DNA from: Streptococcaceae bacterium ESL0729
GTDB taxonomy: Bacteria; Bacillota; Bacilli; Lactobacillales; Streptococcaceae
Length of the DNA: 64,000 nucleotides
Assembly: GCA_029391995.1 (NCBI GenBank)
Contig: CP113924.1
Span: 301,501-365,500, forward strand
Direction: 5' to 3'
Positions 55,569-63,502 of the stretch are shown piece after piece. A program made the position numbers and the translations under genes. Numbering within the stretch: the stretch's first letter is position 1; every line of letters begins with the position of its first letter. The notes beneath the pieces were generated by a model, which was not told the origin of the DNA, made no database searches, and saw nothing but the letters and a program-made list of their open reading frames with translations.

Positions 55569-56507
55569 ATGAAAATATCGGTGGTTGTCCCTTGTTACAA
55601 TGAGGAGGAAGTTCTTCCTCTTTTCTTTAAAGAGATGGAAAAGACTAGAAGGAATAGTGGTCTTGATTTTGAATATATCTTTGTAAATGATGGCAGTCGT
55701 GATTCCACCCTGAATATCTTGCGGGACCTGTCTAGGAGACATGAAAATGTCAGGTACTTGTCCTTTTCAAGGAATTTTGGTAAGGAATCGGCCCTTTATG
55801 CAGGCCTCAAGGCCTCTTCAGGAAATTATGTGACTGTGATGGATGCAGACCTCCAAGATCCACCAGCCCTTCTTTTGGATATGTATGACAGGATTCAAGA
55901 TCCAGATATTGATTGTGTAGGTTGCAGGAGGACGACCAGAAAGGGTGAACCTCTCATTCGGTCAATCTTTGCCCATCTTTTTTATAAGCTAATAAATATG
56001 ATTGGAGAAACTGAGATTGTTGATGGAGCCCGTGATTTTCGTCTGATGACCAGGCAGATGGTTGATGCCATCCTTGAACTCCATGAGTACAACCGTTTTT
56101 CCAAGGGAATTTTTACCTGGGTGGGATTTAATACCATCTATTTGGAATATGAAAATAGGGAACGGGTAGCTGGAAAAAGTAGTTGGAATTTTTGGAGCCT
56201 CCTTAGTTATTCACTAAAAGGCATTGTTAATTTTTCCGAAGTACCCCTAAATATTGCTACCTACGGGGGGATTCTATCAGTTTTTATATCTTTGATTGGG
56301 GCTATTTTTATCATTATAAGAACCCTGATTCTTGGGGATAAAACCCAAGGCTGGCCATCTCTGGTGGTAATCATTTTATTTTGCAGTGGGGTAAATCTCC
56401 TCATGCTTGGAATTATTGGTAAGTATATAAGTAAAATTTTTATGGAAACAAAAAAAAGACCCATCTATATTGTCAGGGAAACTGATGCTGATTTGAAGAT
56501 AAAATAA
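55569..56507 (+). CDS. GtrB-like family 2 glycosyltransferase
   Basis: 312-residue GT2 enzyme of the DPM1/GtrB type that loads a sugar (often glucose or GlcNAc) onto undecaprenyl phosphate on the cytoplasmic side, for later transfer to a wall polymer. There is SVVVPCYNEEEVL, metal-binding VMDADLQDPP, GCRRTTRKGEP, and two C-terminal membrane helices (about 228-255 and 268-290). In-frame ATG codons at 55509 and 55542 lie upstream; 55569 gives the standard N-terminus. It is convergent with pepX. Confidence 0.9.
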   Translation: MKISVVVPCYNEEEVLPLFFKEMEKTRRNSGLDFEYIFVNDGSRDSTLNILRDLSRRHENVRYLSFSRNFGKESALYAGLKASSGNYVTVMDADLQDPPALLLDMYDRIQDPDIDCVGCRRTTRKGEPLIRSIFAHLFYKLINMIGETEIVDGARDFRLMTRQMVDAILELHEYNRFSKGIFTWVGFNTIYLEYENRERVAGKSSWNFWSLLSYSLKGIVNFSEVPLNIATYGGILSVFISLIGAIFIIIRTLILGDKTQGWPSLVVIILFCSGVNLLMLGIIGKYISKIFMETKKRPIYIVRETDADLKIK

Positions 56508-56534
56508 AAGGAAGACCCAGGGGTCTTCTTTTTA
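56506..56534. terminator. Bidirectional terminator, glycosyltransferase and pepX
   Basis: AAAAGGAAGACC / GGTCTTCTTTTT (one G-T pair) with a CAGG loop between convergent genes. Confidence 0.9.
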
Positions 56535-58814
56535 TTTGCTATAAGGGATTGAAAGAGAAGATTTTTCCAAATCAATCTCATAGCTAACGGGCCGATTGTC
56601 TCTTACAGTTAGCTCAAAGTCAGTGGAATAGAGGGCAATCCTTATGGTATCTCCTGCCTTCAATTGATAGATGGTTGGTTGTAAATCAACTTTTACATCC
56701 ATCCAAGAATCCTTAGGAACTTGAGAAATTGTCATAAGTCCCTTCCTATTTTGCAAGTTGACCAGTGATTTACTGATTAGTTTATAGGGGCTGTCAGCTA
56801 GTTTAAGCTCCTTTAAGTCATCGTAGGTAAAATTGTGTCCTAAGTCAATGGCCTTGGGTTCAATCATACTAGCCAGGCTGTTCAATCTTTTTTTCTGACC
56901 AAATTCAATAACCTGGGCACAAAGAAGTCCCTTGCTATCATTAAGTTTGACCTTAAGATTTAGGGTCATTTTGCCATTGATAAGAAGGTCTTGATCAATT
57001 TGAAGGTCAATGTAGCTGGCGTGAGCCTTACCTTCATAGAGGTCTTTGATAAAAAGCTTATAGTCTTTGCTGTAACTTGTAAACTTGTCTTTTGGATAGC
57101 TGTTTTCAAATGTGCTGATATCATGACCCAGTTTAAAATCTTTTTGATTCTTGTCACCAAAAGTTTCAAGTTCTTTAAAGTGTCCTTCAAGATTATTTTC
57201 CTGCCAGATAACCTTTGGAAGTTTTAGATTAAGTTTGCGATTCAATAATTTGGCCGTAAAGTAGGTGTTGATGGTCTCAGAGAAGTCGAAACTTTGGAAA
57301 TTATTGATATAGATATGTTCTCCCTGATGAAGGAAGCTGTGGCTTACGACATGTTCAGGCAGGCCATTTACATATTCATAGGCATGCTTGGGTTTAACAT
57401 TCCAGTCTTGGAGACCGTGGACAGCTAAGATATCTGCACGAACCTTATCCAGATGGGGCAGATAATTCCTATCATGCCAGTACTGGTTGTAGTCACCAGA
57501 TTTTCGGTCAATCTCAGCGGTCATCTTATCAAGTTCACGCTCGTAGAAGCTATTATTTTTAAGGTAGTCAGCTCCGTCCAAATTTTTAGAGTAAGTAAGG
57601 GCTGCAAGAACATCCAAATCTTCTCCAGGAAAACCACCGGGACTTGAAATGGCTCCGTTGTCCCTATAATAGTCATACCAGCTAGAAATTCCAGCCTCAG
57701 CAAGAATTACCTCAAGGCCTTCTACTCCAGTTGTTGCGGCCCCGTAGGCCAAGGTTCCCAGATAAGATTTACCAGTCATGGCAACCTTGCCATTTGCCCA
57801 GCTGGCTTCAACAAGCTCCTTTCTTGCGTGGCTTGCGTAAGCTGGTCTTCGTCCGTTTAGCCAGTCAATGACTGCTGTAACACTTGCCACCTGCTGGTAG
57901 TCGCCTGAGGTCATGAAACCTTCTGAACCACGCGTCCCAATTCCAGCCACGTAGATTGAAGCAAAACCACGAGCTAACAGGTAGTCATTTAAGGTGTAGG
58001 TCCAGCCATGGGTAAATTTTTCAGTTTCTTCAGTCCTTGTAAGGTCTGTTGGATAAGAATCTATTTCTAAAAACTTAGAAAAGTCCTGATTATAAACCTC
58101 AATTGTACCTTCTTCCTTCTCCAGTAGATCTATTTCCATGTTGTGTAAGCGGGCGTCATTTGCCTTGGTGTTTATGCCTAGATGATACGGACTTGCTGTC
58201 ATAACACTAGGAAGTTTTCCTTCATAGTTTGGCCTAATAATCTCAACTTTCACCAAATCATTTTGGCCATCAAAGTTGCTGTCGACTGAACTTTCAACAT
58301 AGACCACCTCTTTGATTAAATTTCTTGTATCAAAGGTCGCTAAACTTTTATCATTGAAGAAGTGATACTTATTATCCATGGGAAGAAAATCTTCAGCCAC
58401 GAATTTTTCAATCAATATTGCTCCAAGCTTAGTCCTAGTGAGAAGAAGGGCATACCAGGCCTCAACCAAGCTTTCAGTAGACAACACCCCTTGGCTAATG
58501 CTTATTCCAAGCTCCTTGGCAAAATCTAAGGGCTTTTCAGGAGAAAAGTCAAAGAAGGCAGTAAATTCAAGTAATTGTAGCCCGATATTATAAAAGATAT
58601 CCCAAGAAAGCTTTATCTGCTCATCAAGGAAGTCAAGATAGCCTTCCTTGTCACTGGCTAATAACCTTGATAGGTCATAGGGGATTTTTTCTAAAAAGGA
58701 GCTGAAAACTTCCTTACTGTCTGCTTGAAGATTGATTTCAAAGCCTAATTTTTCTAGTTCTGTGATTTTTTCTTCCATGCTTTTTTCAACAATGGAAAAT
58801 TGGTTAAATTTCAT
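56532..58814 (-). CDS. pepX: X-prolyl dipeptidyl aminopeptidase
   Basis: 760-residue S15 serine peptidase that removes X-Pro dipeptides, important in casein peptide use; lactococcal PepX has 763. The catalytic Ser350 is in TGKSYLGT; the Asp/His region includes HGLQDWNV and HQGEHIY. The N-terminal helical domain and C-terminal beta-sandwich are of usual size. AAAGGTGAG precedes the ATG. It diverges from glpF, the arrangement also known for Lactococcus lactis. Confidence 0.98.
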   Translation of the reverse strand: MKFNQFSIVEKSMEEKITELEKLGFEINLQADSKEVFSSFLEKIPYDLSRLLASDKEGYLDFLDEQIKLSWDIFYNIGLQLLEFTAFFDFSPEKPLDFAKELGISISQGVLSTESLVEAWYALLLTRTKLGAILIEKFVAEDFLPMDNKYHFFNDKSLATFDTRNLIKEVVYVESSVDSNFDGQNDLVKVEIIRPNYEGKLPSVMTASPYHLGINTKANDARLHNMEIDLLEKEEGTIEVYNQDFSKFLEIDSYPTDLTRTEETEKFTHGWTYTLNDYLLARGFASIYVAGIGTRGSEGFMTSGDYQQVASVTAVIDWLNGRRPAYASHARKELVEASWANGKVAMTGKSYLGTLAYGAATTGVEGLEVILAEAGISSWYDYYRDNGAISSPGGFPGEDLDVLAALTYSKNLDGADYLKNNSFYERELDKMTAEIDRKSGDYNQYWHDRNYLPHLDKVRADILAVHGLQDWNVKPKHAYEYVNGLPEHVVSHSFLHQGEHIYINNFQSFDFSETINTYFTAKLLNRKLNLKLPKVIWQENNLEGHFKELETFGDKNQKDFKLGHDISTFENSYPKDKFTSYSKDYKLFIKDLYEGKAHASYIDLQIDQDLLINGKMTLNLKVKLNDSKGLLCAQVIEFGQKKRLNSLASMIEPKAIDLGHNFTYDDLKELKLADSPYKLISKSLVNLQNRKGLMTISQVPKDSWMDVKVDLQPTIYQLKAGDTIRIALYSTDFELTVRDNRPVSYEIDLEKSSLSIPYSK

Positions 58815-58876
58815 TTACTCACCTTTCTTTTATAAAGTTTAAGACGATTATAACATAGCTAAAAATAATTAGTTCA

Positions 58877-58890
58877 ATTAAGCGTTTACA
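58877..58890 (+). promoter_or_regulatory. Possible cre site between pepX and glpF
   Basis: ATTAAGCGTTTACA keeps the AAGCG core and the TTTACA half of the mtl cre site, with 10 of 14 consensus matches. It is upstream of the glpF -35 and could influence either divergent gene. Confidence 0.5.
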
Positions 58891-58903
58891 ATTCTGATAA
58901 TGC

Positions 58904-58932
58904 TTTACAAATGGATGTTAACTTGTTAGAAT
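58904..58932 (+). promoter_or_regulatory. Promoter of glpF
   Basis: TTTACA (58904-58909), 17-base spacer, TG-T-TAGAAT (-10 at 58927-58932). Confidence 0.82.
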
Positions 58933-58967
58933 AACTTGAATTTAAAAATTTTTGGAGGTTTTTTTTT

Positions 58968-59852
58968 ATGGATGTAACATGGACAGTCAAGTACATCACT
59001 GAGTTCATTGGTACCGCTTTACTTATCATCTTAGGTAATGGAGCTGTAGCTAACGTGGACCTTAAAGGTACTAAAGGTTTTGCTTCAGGTTGGATGACTA
59101 TCGCTTGGGGATATGGTATGGGTGTAATGATTCCAGCACTTATGTTTGGGAACGTTTCAGGTAACCACATTAACCCAGCTTTCACACTTGGTTTAGCAGT
59201 ATCTGGCTTCTTCCCATGGGCACACGTTTTACCATATATCGTAGCTCAAGTTTTTGGAGCAATGTTTGGACAACTTGTACTAGTTTCAGTATACCGTCCT
59301 TACTTCCTTAAGACTGAAAACTCAAACCACGTTCTAGGAACTTTCTCAACTATTGACAACCTAGACAACGGTACAGTTGAATCTCGTCGTCCAGCACTTA
59401 TCAACGGTTTCCTAAATGAGTTTGTTGGATCATTTGTTCTTTTCTTTGGAGCAATGGGTCTTACTAAAAACTTCTTTGGAGCTGAGGTTACTAAATCAGT
59501 AACTAACCTAATCGAAAGCCAAGGTCAAAAATTAAGTGAGATGAGCATTGACCAACAAGTACAATCAGGTATCGCAACTATCTTAGGTGGCGGACATGGT
59601 TCTGTAGCAGTAGCTCACATGGGACTTGGATTCCTAGTTATGGCACTTGTTGCAGCTCTTGGAGGACCTACTGGACCTGGACTTAACCCAGCACGTGACT
59701 TCGGACCTCGTTTGGTTCACTTCCTACTACCAAAATCAATCCTTGGTGAAGCTAAGGCTGATAGCAAATGGTGGTATGCATGGGCTCCAGTTGTAGCACC
59801 AATCCTTGCAAGTATTGCAGCAGTAGCACTATTCAAAATTCTATACATCTAA
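58968..59852 (+). CDS. glpF: Aquaglyceroporin (glycerol uptake facilitator)
   Basis: 294-residue MIP channel with six helices. The two NPA motifs are GNHINPAFTLG and GLNPARDFGPR, the Asp after the second marking glycerol-permeable members. Lactic acid bacterial homologues also pass water, dihydroxyacetone and lactic acid. The loop between helices 3 and 4 is long. GGAGG with 9-base spacing precedes the ATG, and codons are highly optimised, so expression is probably high. Confidence 0.96.
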   Translation: MDVTWTVKYITEFIGTALLIILGNGAVANVDLKGTKGFASGWMTIAWGYGMGVMIPALMFGNVSGNHINPAFTLGLAVSGFFPWAHVLPYIVAQVFGAMFGQLVLVSVYRPYFLKTENSNHVLGTFSTIDNLDNGTVESRRPALINGFLNEFVGSFVLFFGAMGLTKNFFGAEVTKSVTNLIESQGQKLSEMSIDQQVQSGIATILGGGHGSVAVAHMGLGFLVMALVAALGGPTGPGLNPARDFGPRLVHFLLPKSILGEAKADSKWWYAWAPVVAPILASIAAVALFKILYI

Positions 59853-59863
59853 TATCGAATTTT

Positions 59864-59888
59864 AACCAATCGCAAGATTGGTTTTTTT
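59864..59888 (+). terminator. Intrinsic terminator of glpF
   Basis: AACCAATC / GATTGGTT, GCAA tetraloop, T run. Confidence 0.93.
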
Positions 59889-59896
59889 GTAGCAAA

Positions 59897-59924
59897 AAAA
59901 CTCCTAAGAATCTAGGAGTTTTTG
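59897..59924. terminator. Terminator of the CPBP protease gene
   Basis: AAAACTCCTA / TAGGAGTTTT with a 6-base loop directly after the minus-strand stop codon; flanked by A and T runs on both sides. Confidence 0.85.
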
Positions 59925-59925
59925 C

Positions 59926-60576
59926 CTAATTAATATAAAGGAGGGTTAAAAGGGTAACCATGGTGTTCCACAGGGCGTGAACACTCGCGTTAACGTAGAA
60001 ATTACGATATTCATAGTAAAGCATGGTTAGGACAATCGACATTGAAAGATAGATAAGAAGACTTCCAAGGTCAGTTGGCCCGTGCATGAGGGTAAAGACG
60101 ATGATTGCTAAAAGGGCAGCATGCTTAGAATTTTTAGGTGATAAAAGTTCAAAGAAGCCAACCCTGAAAACTAACTCTTCAAAGAAGCCAGCTGAAATAG
60201 TACAGATAGCAAAAATAAGGGCAGGTGAGCCTGCAAGAAGGGAATTTAGGTCAGCCTGGTTGGCAGTTTCTTGGGTCCCAAGAAGGCCAGCAAGATTATT
60301 AACAACCATGGAAACGAGGAAGAGGCAGATAAAGCCAATCCCAATTTTTTTGAAATCCAAGTAGGATTTGGAGAATTTTGGAATAATTTTAAGCCCCCTT
60401 GCATACAGATAGGTCGCCAAAAATAAAAGTCCAAAGATTACAAAAAAGATTAGGTAGTCAAGACCATCATAGCTAACATGACCACGGATTTTAGGGATTA
60501 AAATCATAAGTGGTAGTGGAACCTGACTTAGGATAAATAAGGGTATCCAATTTAATTTTTTCAAAAATATTTTCAT
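59926..60576 (-). CDS. CPBP (CAAX-like) intramembrane protease
   Basis: 216-residue membrane protein with about six helices. The ABI/CPBP motifs are complete: EELVFRVGFFELL (EExxxR), FTLMHGPT (FxxxH) and HALWNT (HxxxN). Family members in lactic acid bacteria include bacteriocin self-immunity proteins and maturation proteases. No bacteriocin gene is nearby. The ribosome site is weak (AGGA close to the ATG). Confidence 0.88.
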   Translation of the reverse strand: MKIFLKKLNWIPLFILSQVPLPLMILIPKIRGHVSYDGLDYLIFFVIFGLLFLATYLYARGLKIIPKFSKSYLDFKKIGIGFICLFLVSMVVNNLAGLLGTQETANQADLNSLLAGSPALIFAICTISAGFFEELVFRVGFFELLSPKNSKHAALLAIIVFTLMHGPTDLGSLLIYLSMSIVLTMLYYEYRNFYVNASVHALWNTMVTLLTLLYIN

Positions 60577-60722
60577 TGTCCTATTCTATCAGAGATTAAT
60601 TTTTTTGTATATGAAAAAGGTAATTGGATGAAAAAATAGGGGTAAATTATTATATTATCTAAATTTACTGATAATAGAAATATTTAGAAATATAATGTAA
60701 AACAAAAAATACATTAATTTCT

Positions 60723-60751
60723 TTGACAAAATGATTATTTATACATACAAT
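60723..60751 (+). promoter_or_regulatory. Promoter of cppA
   Basis: TTGACA (60723-60728), 17-base spacer, TACAAT (60746-60751): the strongest consensus promoter in the window. Confidence 0.88.
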
Positions 60752-60757
60752 GTATAA
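60739..60757 (+). promoter_or_regulatory. Inverted repeat over the cppA -10, candidate operator
   Basis: TTATACA-TACAA-TGTATAA has 7-base perfect arms with the -10 in the middle. The binding protein is unknown. Confidence 0.55.
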
Positions 60758-60814
60758 GGTATTTGTGTGCTTGTGCACATTCAATAGGATTTAACCTAAC
60801 AATAAGGGGACATG

Positions 60815-61621
60815 ATGAATAAGATAATAGATGAAATTAAGAATTTTATCCCAAGTGTGCGGGTAAATGATCGTGACTTAAATATTGACTTCTACCGTCA
60901 AATTTTGGGTCTAAAGAATCTTTATGAAGAAAATTCCATTGCTGTGTTCGGTGGATATGCTAATAAGAGCGAAAAATTAATCCTTGAAGAATCACCAAAA
61001 ACACGGACAAGGGCAGTTTCAGATGGCGTAAAAAAATTAAAGAGATTAGTAATCAAGGCAGATCCTTGTGAAATTTCAGAACTTATAAAATTAAATTCCA
61101 ATAAAATCTCAAAAATTTTTGCTGGTGACAAGGGTTATGCCTTTGAAGCTATTTCACCTGAAGATGACCTTGTTTTAATCCACGGGGAAGATAACCTAGC
61201 AAGCCTAAAGGAAGTTAGCTTGCAGGCTGAGGACTTTGGTAGGGTAAGCCCTGATTTTAAGGGACTTTCTGATTTTGAAATCAGTGAGATTGATTTGAAT
61301 GTTCCAAACCTAGCTGAGGCTATGGCTTTTTATGGTAGCATCTTTGGAATTTGTAGTGAGGAAAATAGGATTGTTCTTCCTTTTGTAACCCTTAATTTCT
61401 TTGAAGCTAAAGGCAAGGACTTGCAGGCTGAATTTGATCAAACATGGGATTTAGAAATATTTGAATTCAAGGTCCCAACTGACTTTGATTTGAAGGAAGC
61501 TAGCAAGCGTTTTGAAGAGATGGGCTATGATTGCCACGTCAACAAGCAAGAAAGAATCCTTACCATGACTGACAAATCAGGGATTGAAAACTGGTTCATG
61601 AAGAACAAGGTAAAGGCCTAG
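60815..61621 (+). CDS. cppA: CppA family protein
   Basis: 268-residue protein of the CppA family, reported as a complement C3-degrading proteinase in streptococci although the fold is of the vicinal-oxygen-chelate (glyoxalase) type. Both halves show the VOC pattern (VRVNDRDLNIDFYRQILGL at the start; EIDLNVPNLAEAMAFYGSIFG in the middle). No signal peptide or protease motif is visible, so an intracellular role is more likely from sequence. Two adjacent ATG codons exist; AGGGG is better spaced for 60815. The next gene starts directly after its stop. Confidence 0.88.
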   Translation: MNKIIDEIKNFIPSVRVNDRDLNIDFYRQILGLKNLYEENSIAVFGGYANKSEKLILEESPKTRTRAVSDGVKKLKRLVIKADPCEISELIKLNSNKISKIFAGDKGYAFEAISPEDDLVLIHGEDNLASLKEVSLQAEDFGRVSPDFKGLSDFEISEIDLNVPNLAEAMAFYGSIFGICSEENRIVLPFVTLNFFEAKGKDLQAEFDQTWDLEIFEFKVPTDFDLKEASKRFEEMGYDCHVNKQERILTMTDKSGIENWFMKNKVKA

Positions 61622-62575
61622 ATGAAGGAATCTATTAAATTAATTAAAGAATATATGGCGTCTGGCGTTTTTCCAGGCGCTTCTTTTGCAACTATAGATA
61701 GGGGAGAGGTCCACAGGTACTACTTGGGACACCAGCAATTTTTTCCTTATCCCAAGCTGACCAGAAAGAACCTTCTTTATGACCTAGCAAGCGTTAGTAA
61801 GGTTTTAGGAGTAGGTACCCTGATTATTAGAGATTATCTGGCAGGCTCTTTGAATATTGACAGGCCCTTAAAATTCTATTATCCAGACTTTCATGAGGAA
61901 AGTCTTACGGTTAGAGAATTTTTGACCCACACAACAGGAGTCGACCCCTTCATTAAGAATCGGAATCAGCTGGATGCAGAAGAGCTTAAAGAGGCCATGA
62001 ATAAAATCAGGCTTACAGGGGATAAAAGCTTCAAGTATACCGATGTAAATTTCCTCCTTCTTGGTTTCATGCTTGAAGAAATTTATGGTGCTAGGTTGGC
62101 TGACTTAATTACTAGTCAGGTCTTTGAAAAGTTTTCCATGCCCACTGCAACTTTTTTCCCAGCTGATGAAAATCAGATAGTAATTACTGATAAGGATACA
62201 CCAAGAGGGCTTGTCCATGACCCCAAGGCCAGGCTTTTAAGGGGTCACGCAGGAAGTGCTGGTATCTTTGCAAGTCTTCTTGATTTAGAAGCATTCTGTA
62301 AAAATTACTTCTATAACCAGGAATATTTTTCAAATCAGGCTAAAAGTTTGGATAAAAATTTTGCCCTAAATTCAGCCAACCGTAGTTTGGCTTGGGATTT
62401 ACTGGGTGATTGGCTGATTCATACAGGCTATACGGGAACCTTTATCCTGCTCAATCTTAAAGAAGAGAAGGCCATTATTTTTTTAAGTAACCGAGTTCAT
62501 GAAAAAGATGAAAGAAGTCAATGGATTAAGGACCGTAATCTTTTGATTGACCTCATGATTAGGGAGTTTTCATGA
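61622..62575 (+). CDS. Beta-lactamase/PBP-fold serine hydrolase
   Basis: 317-residue protein of the class C beta-lactamase/esterase fold. SVSK (SxxK, about residue 58) supplies the nucleophile, YTDVN fits the Tyr-x-x-type second motif, and HTG (HTGYTG) replaces KTG. There is no signal peptide, which argues for a cytoplasmic esterase or peptidase rather than a true beta-lactamase. It begins immediately after the cppA stop codon, forming an operon. Confidence 0.88.
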   Translation: MKESIKLIKEYMASGVFPGASFATIDRGEVHRYYLGHQQFFPYPKLTRKNLLYDLASVSKVLGVGTLIIRDYLAGSLNIDRPLKFYYPDFHEESLTVREFLTHTTGVDPFIKNRNQLDAEELKEAMNKIRLTGDKSFKYTDVNFLLLGFMLEEIYGARLADLITSQVFEKFSMPTATFFPADENQIVITDKDTPRGLVHDPKARLLRGHAGSAGIFASLLDLEAFCKNYFYNQEYFSNQAKSLDKNFALNSANRSLAWDLLGDWLIHTGYTGTFILLNLKEEKAIIFLSNRVHEKDERSQWIKDRNLLIDLMIREFS

Positions 62576-62584
62576 AAACAAGCA

Positions 62585-62616
62585 AAAAAGCTAGATTGAC
62601 TAATCTAGCTTTTTAA
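62585..62616. terminator. Bidirectional terminator after the cppA operon
   Basis: A 13-base perfect stem (AAAAAGCTAGATT and its complement) with a GACT loop between convergent genes; the minus-strand stop codon lies in the loop. Confidence 0.93.
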
Positions 62617-62884
62617 TATTCTCCTTGCAGGTGGAGATTGTTTTTTTTAGTCGCTCCTGGCTATCTTTTATGCCCTTCAAGTCTTCCTCGATGGCAGCTT
62701 GATAGTCCTTGTAGTCCCTTTTAAGTTGGAGACCAGCCACCTGAGCTTCAAAAATTTCCCTTTTAATCTTTTTCTTATTACGGCGGAGATCCTTTTGATC
62801 CTTAAAGAGATCTTGGCTGTCCTTAGACATCTTTAGTAGGTCATAAGTGAAATTTTCAAGTATTTTTTTCAAGCCTAGATCCAT
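62600..62884 (-). CDS. Small coiled-coil protein of unknown function
   Basis: 94-residue, highly charged, almost entirely helical protein (Lys, Asp and Glu rich, heptad-like leucines and isoleucines at about 20-90). No signal or membrane segment. GGAGGG lies 6 bases before the ATG. It follows hit by 24 bases on the same strand, and a similar small gene near hit and ecs is common in related genomes. I do not recognise a function. Confidence 0.75.
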   Translation of the reverse strand: MDLGLKKILENFTYDLLKMSKDSQDLFKDQKDLRRNKKKIKREIFEAQVAGLQLKRDYKDYQAAIEEDLKGIKDSQERLKKTISTCKENIKKLD

Positions 62885-62908
62885 AAGCTTCCCTCCAATC
62901 CTTAAGCT

Positions 62909-63334
62909 TTAGATTACTGTATCTTCTTCACTATAGATGAGTTTTTCAGCAAGTTCCCCAAGGTCATAGACATCCATATTATTGGTAAATGAAATGGCCA
63001 AGCCATCGTCTTCCTTATAGCGAGGAATCAAATGAACATGGGTGTGAAAGACTGTTTGACCGGCAACTTCTTCATTATTTTGAAGGATATTCATCCCGCT
63101 TGCACTAAGTTTATCCTTCAAGTGCCTTGCAAGCCTTGGAATCCTTCTAAAGAGCCTTGCTGCATCCTCTTCTTCCATGGCAAGGAGGTTGCGGCTATGC
63201 TTTTTGGGAACAATCAAAGTATGCCCCTTGGTTGTTTGGGTAATATCCAAGAAGGCTAAAACCTCTTCATCCTCGTAAACCTTAAATGAGGGAATGTCAC
63301 CACTAATTATCTTACAGAAAATACAATCATTCAT
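62909..63334 (-). CDS. hit: HIT family nucleotide-binding protein
   Basis: 141-residue HINT/HIT protein with the histidine triad HTHVHLIP and an N-terminal CIFCKIISGDIPS. It hydrolyses nucleoside phosphoramidates or related nucleotides. GGGGAGAAAG precedes the ATG. It is divergent from the ecsA gene, an arrangement typical of Firmicutes. Confidence 0.95.
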   Translation of the reverse strand: MNDCIFCKIISGDIPSFKVYEDEEVLAFLDITQTTKGHTLIVPKKHSRNLLAMEEEDAARLFRRIPRLARHLKDKLSASGMNILQNNEEVAGQTVFHTHVHLIPRYKEDDGLAISFTNNMDVYDLGELAEKLIYSEEDTVI

Positions 63335-63351
63335 ATCTTTCTCCCCGAATT

Positions 63352-63369
63352 TGTTATAATTACATTATA
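63352..63369. promoter_or_regulatory. Back-to-back -10 elements between hit and ecsA
   Basis: TG-T-TATAAT (63352-63360) points to the right, and TATAAT on the minus strand (63364-63369) points to hit. They lie 4 bases apart, so the divergent promoters would compete. Confidence 0.45.
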
Positions 63370-63502
63370 GCAGAAGCCCTGAAATAAGTCTTGTTGGGGA
63401 GGGTATTTGCCCTATTTGTCATAAATAAGGGTCGACTAAAAATTTTAACCCAGCAAGATACTTATTAGAAAAGGTAGTAACTAGTAAAAGAGAGGATTAT
63501 GT

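Noticed and set aside
58886-59185. Minus-strand frame opposite the glpF start
   Set aside because: It overlaps the pepX-glpF promoter region and the conserved start of glpF and has no supporting signal.
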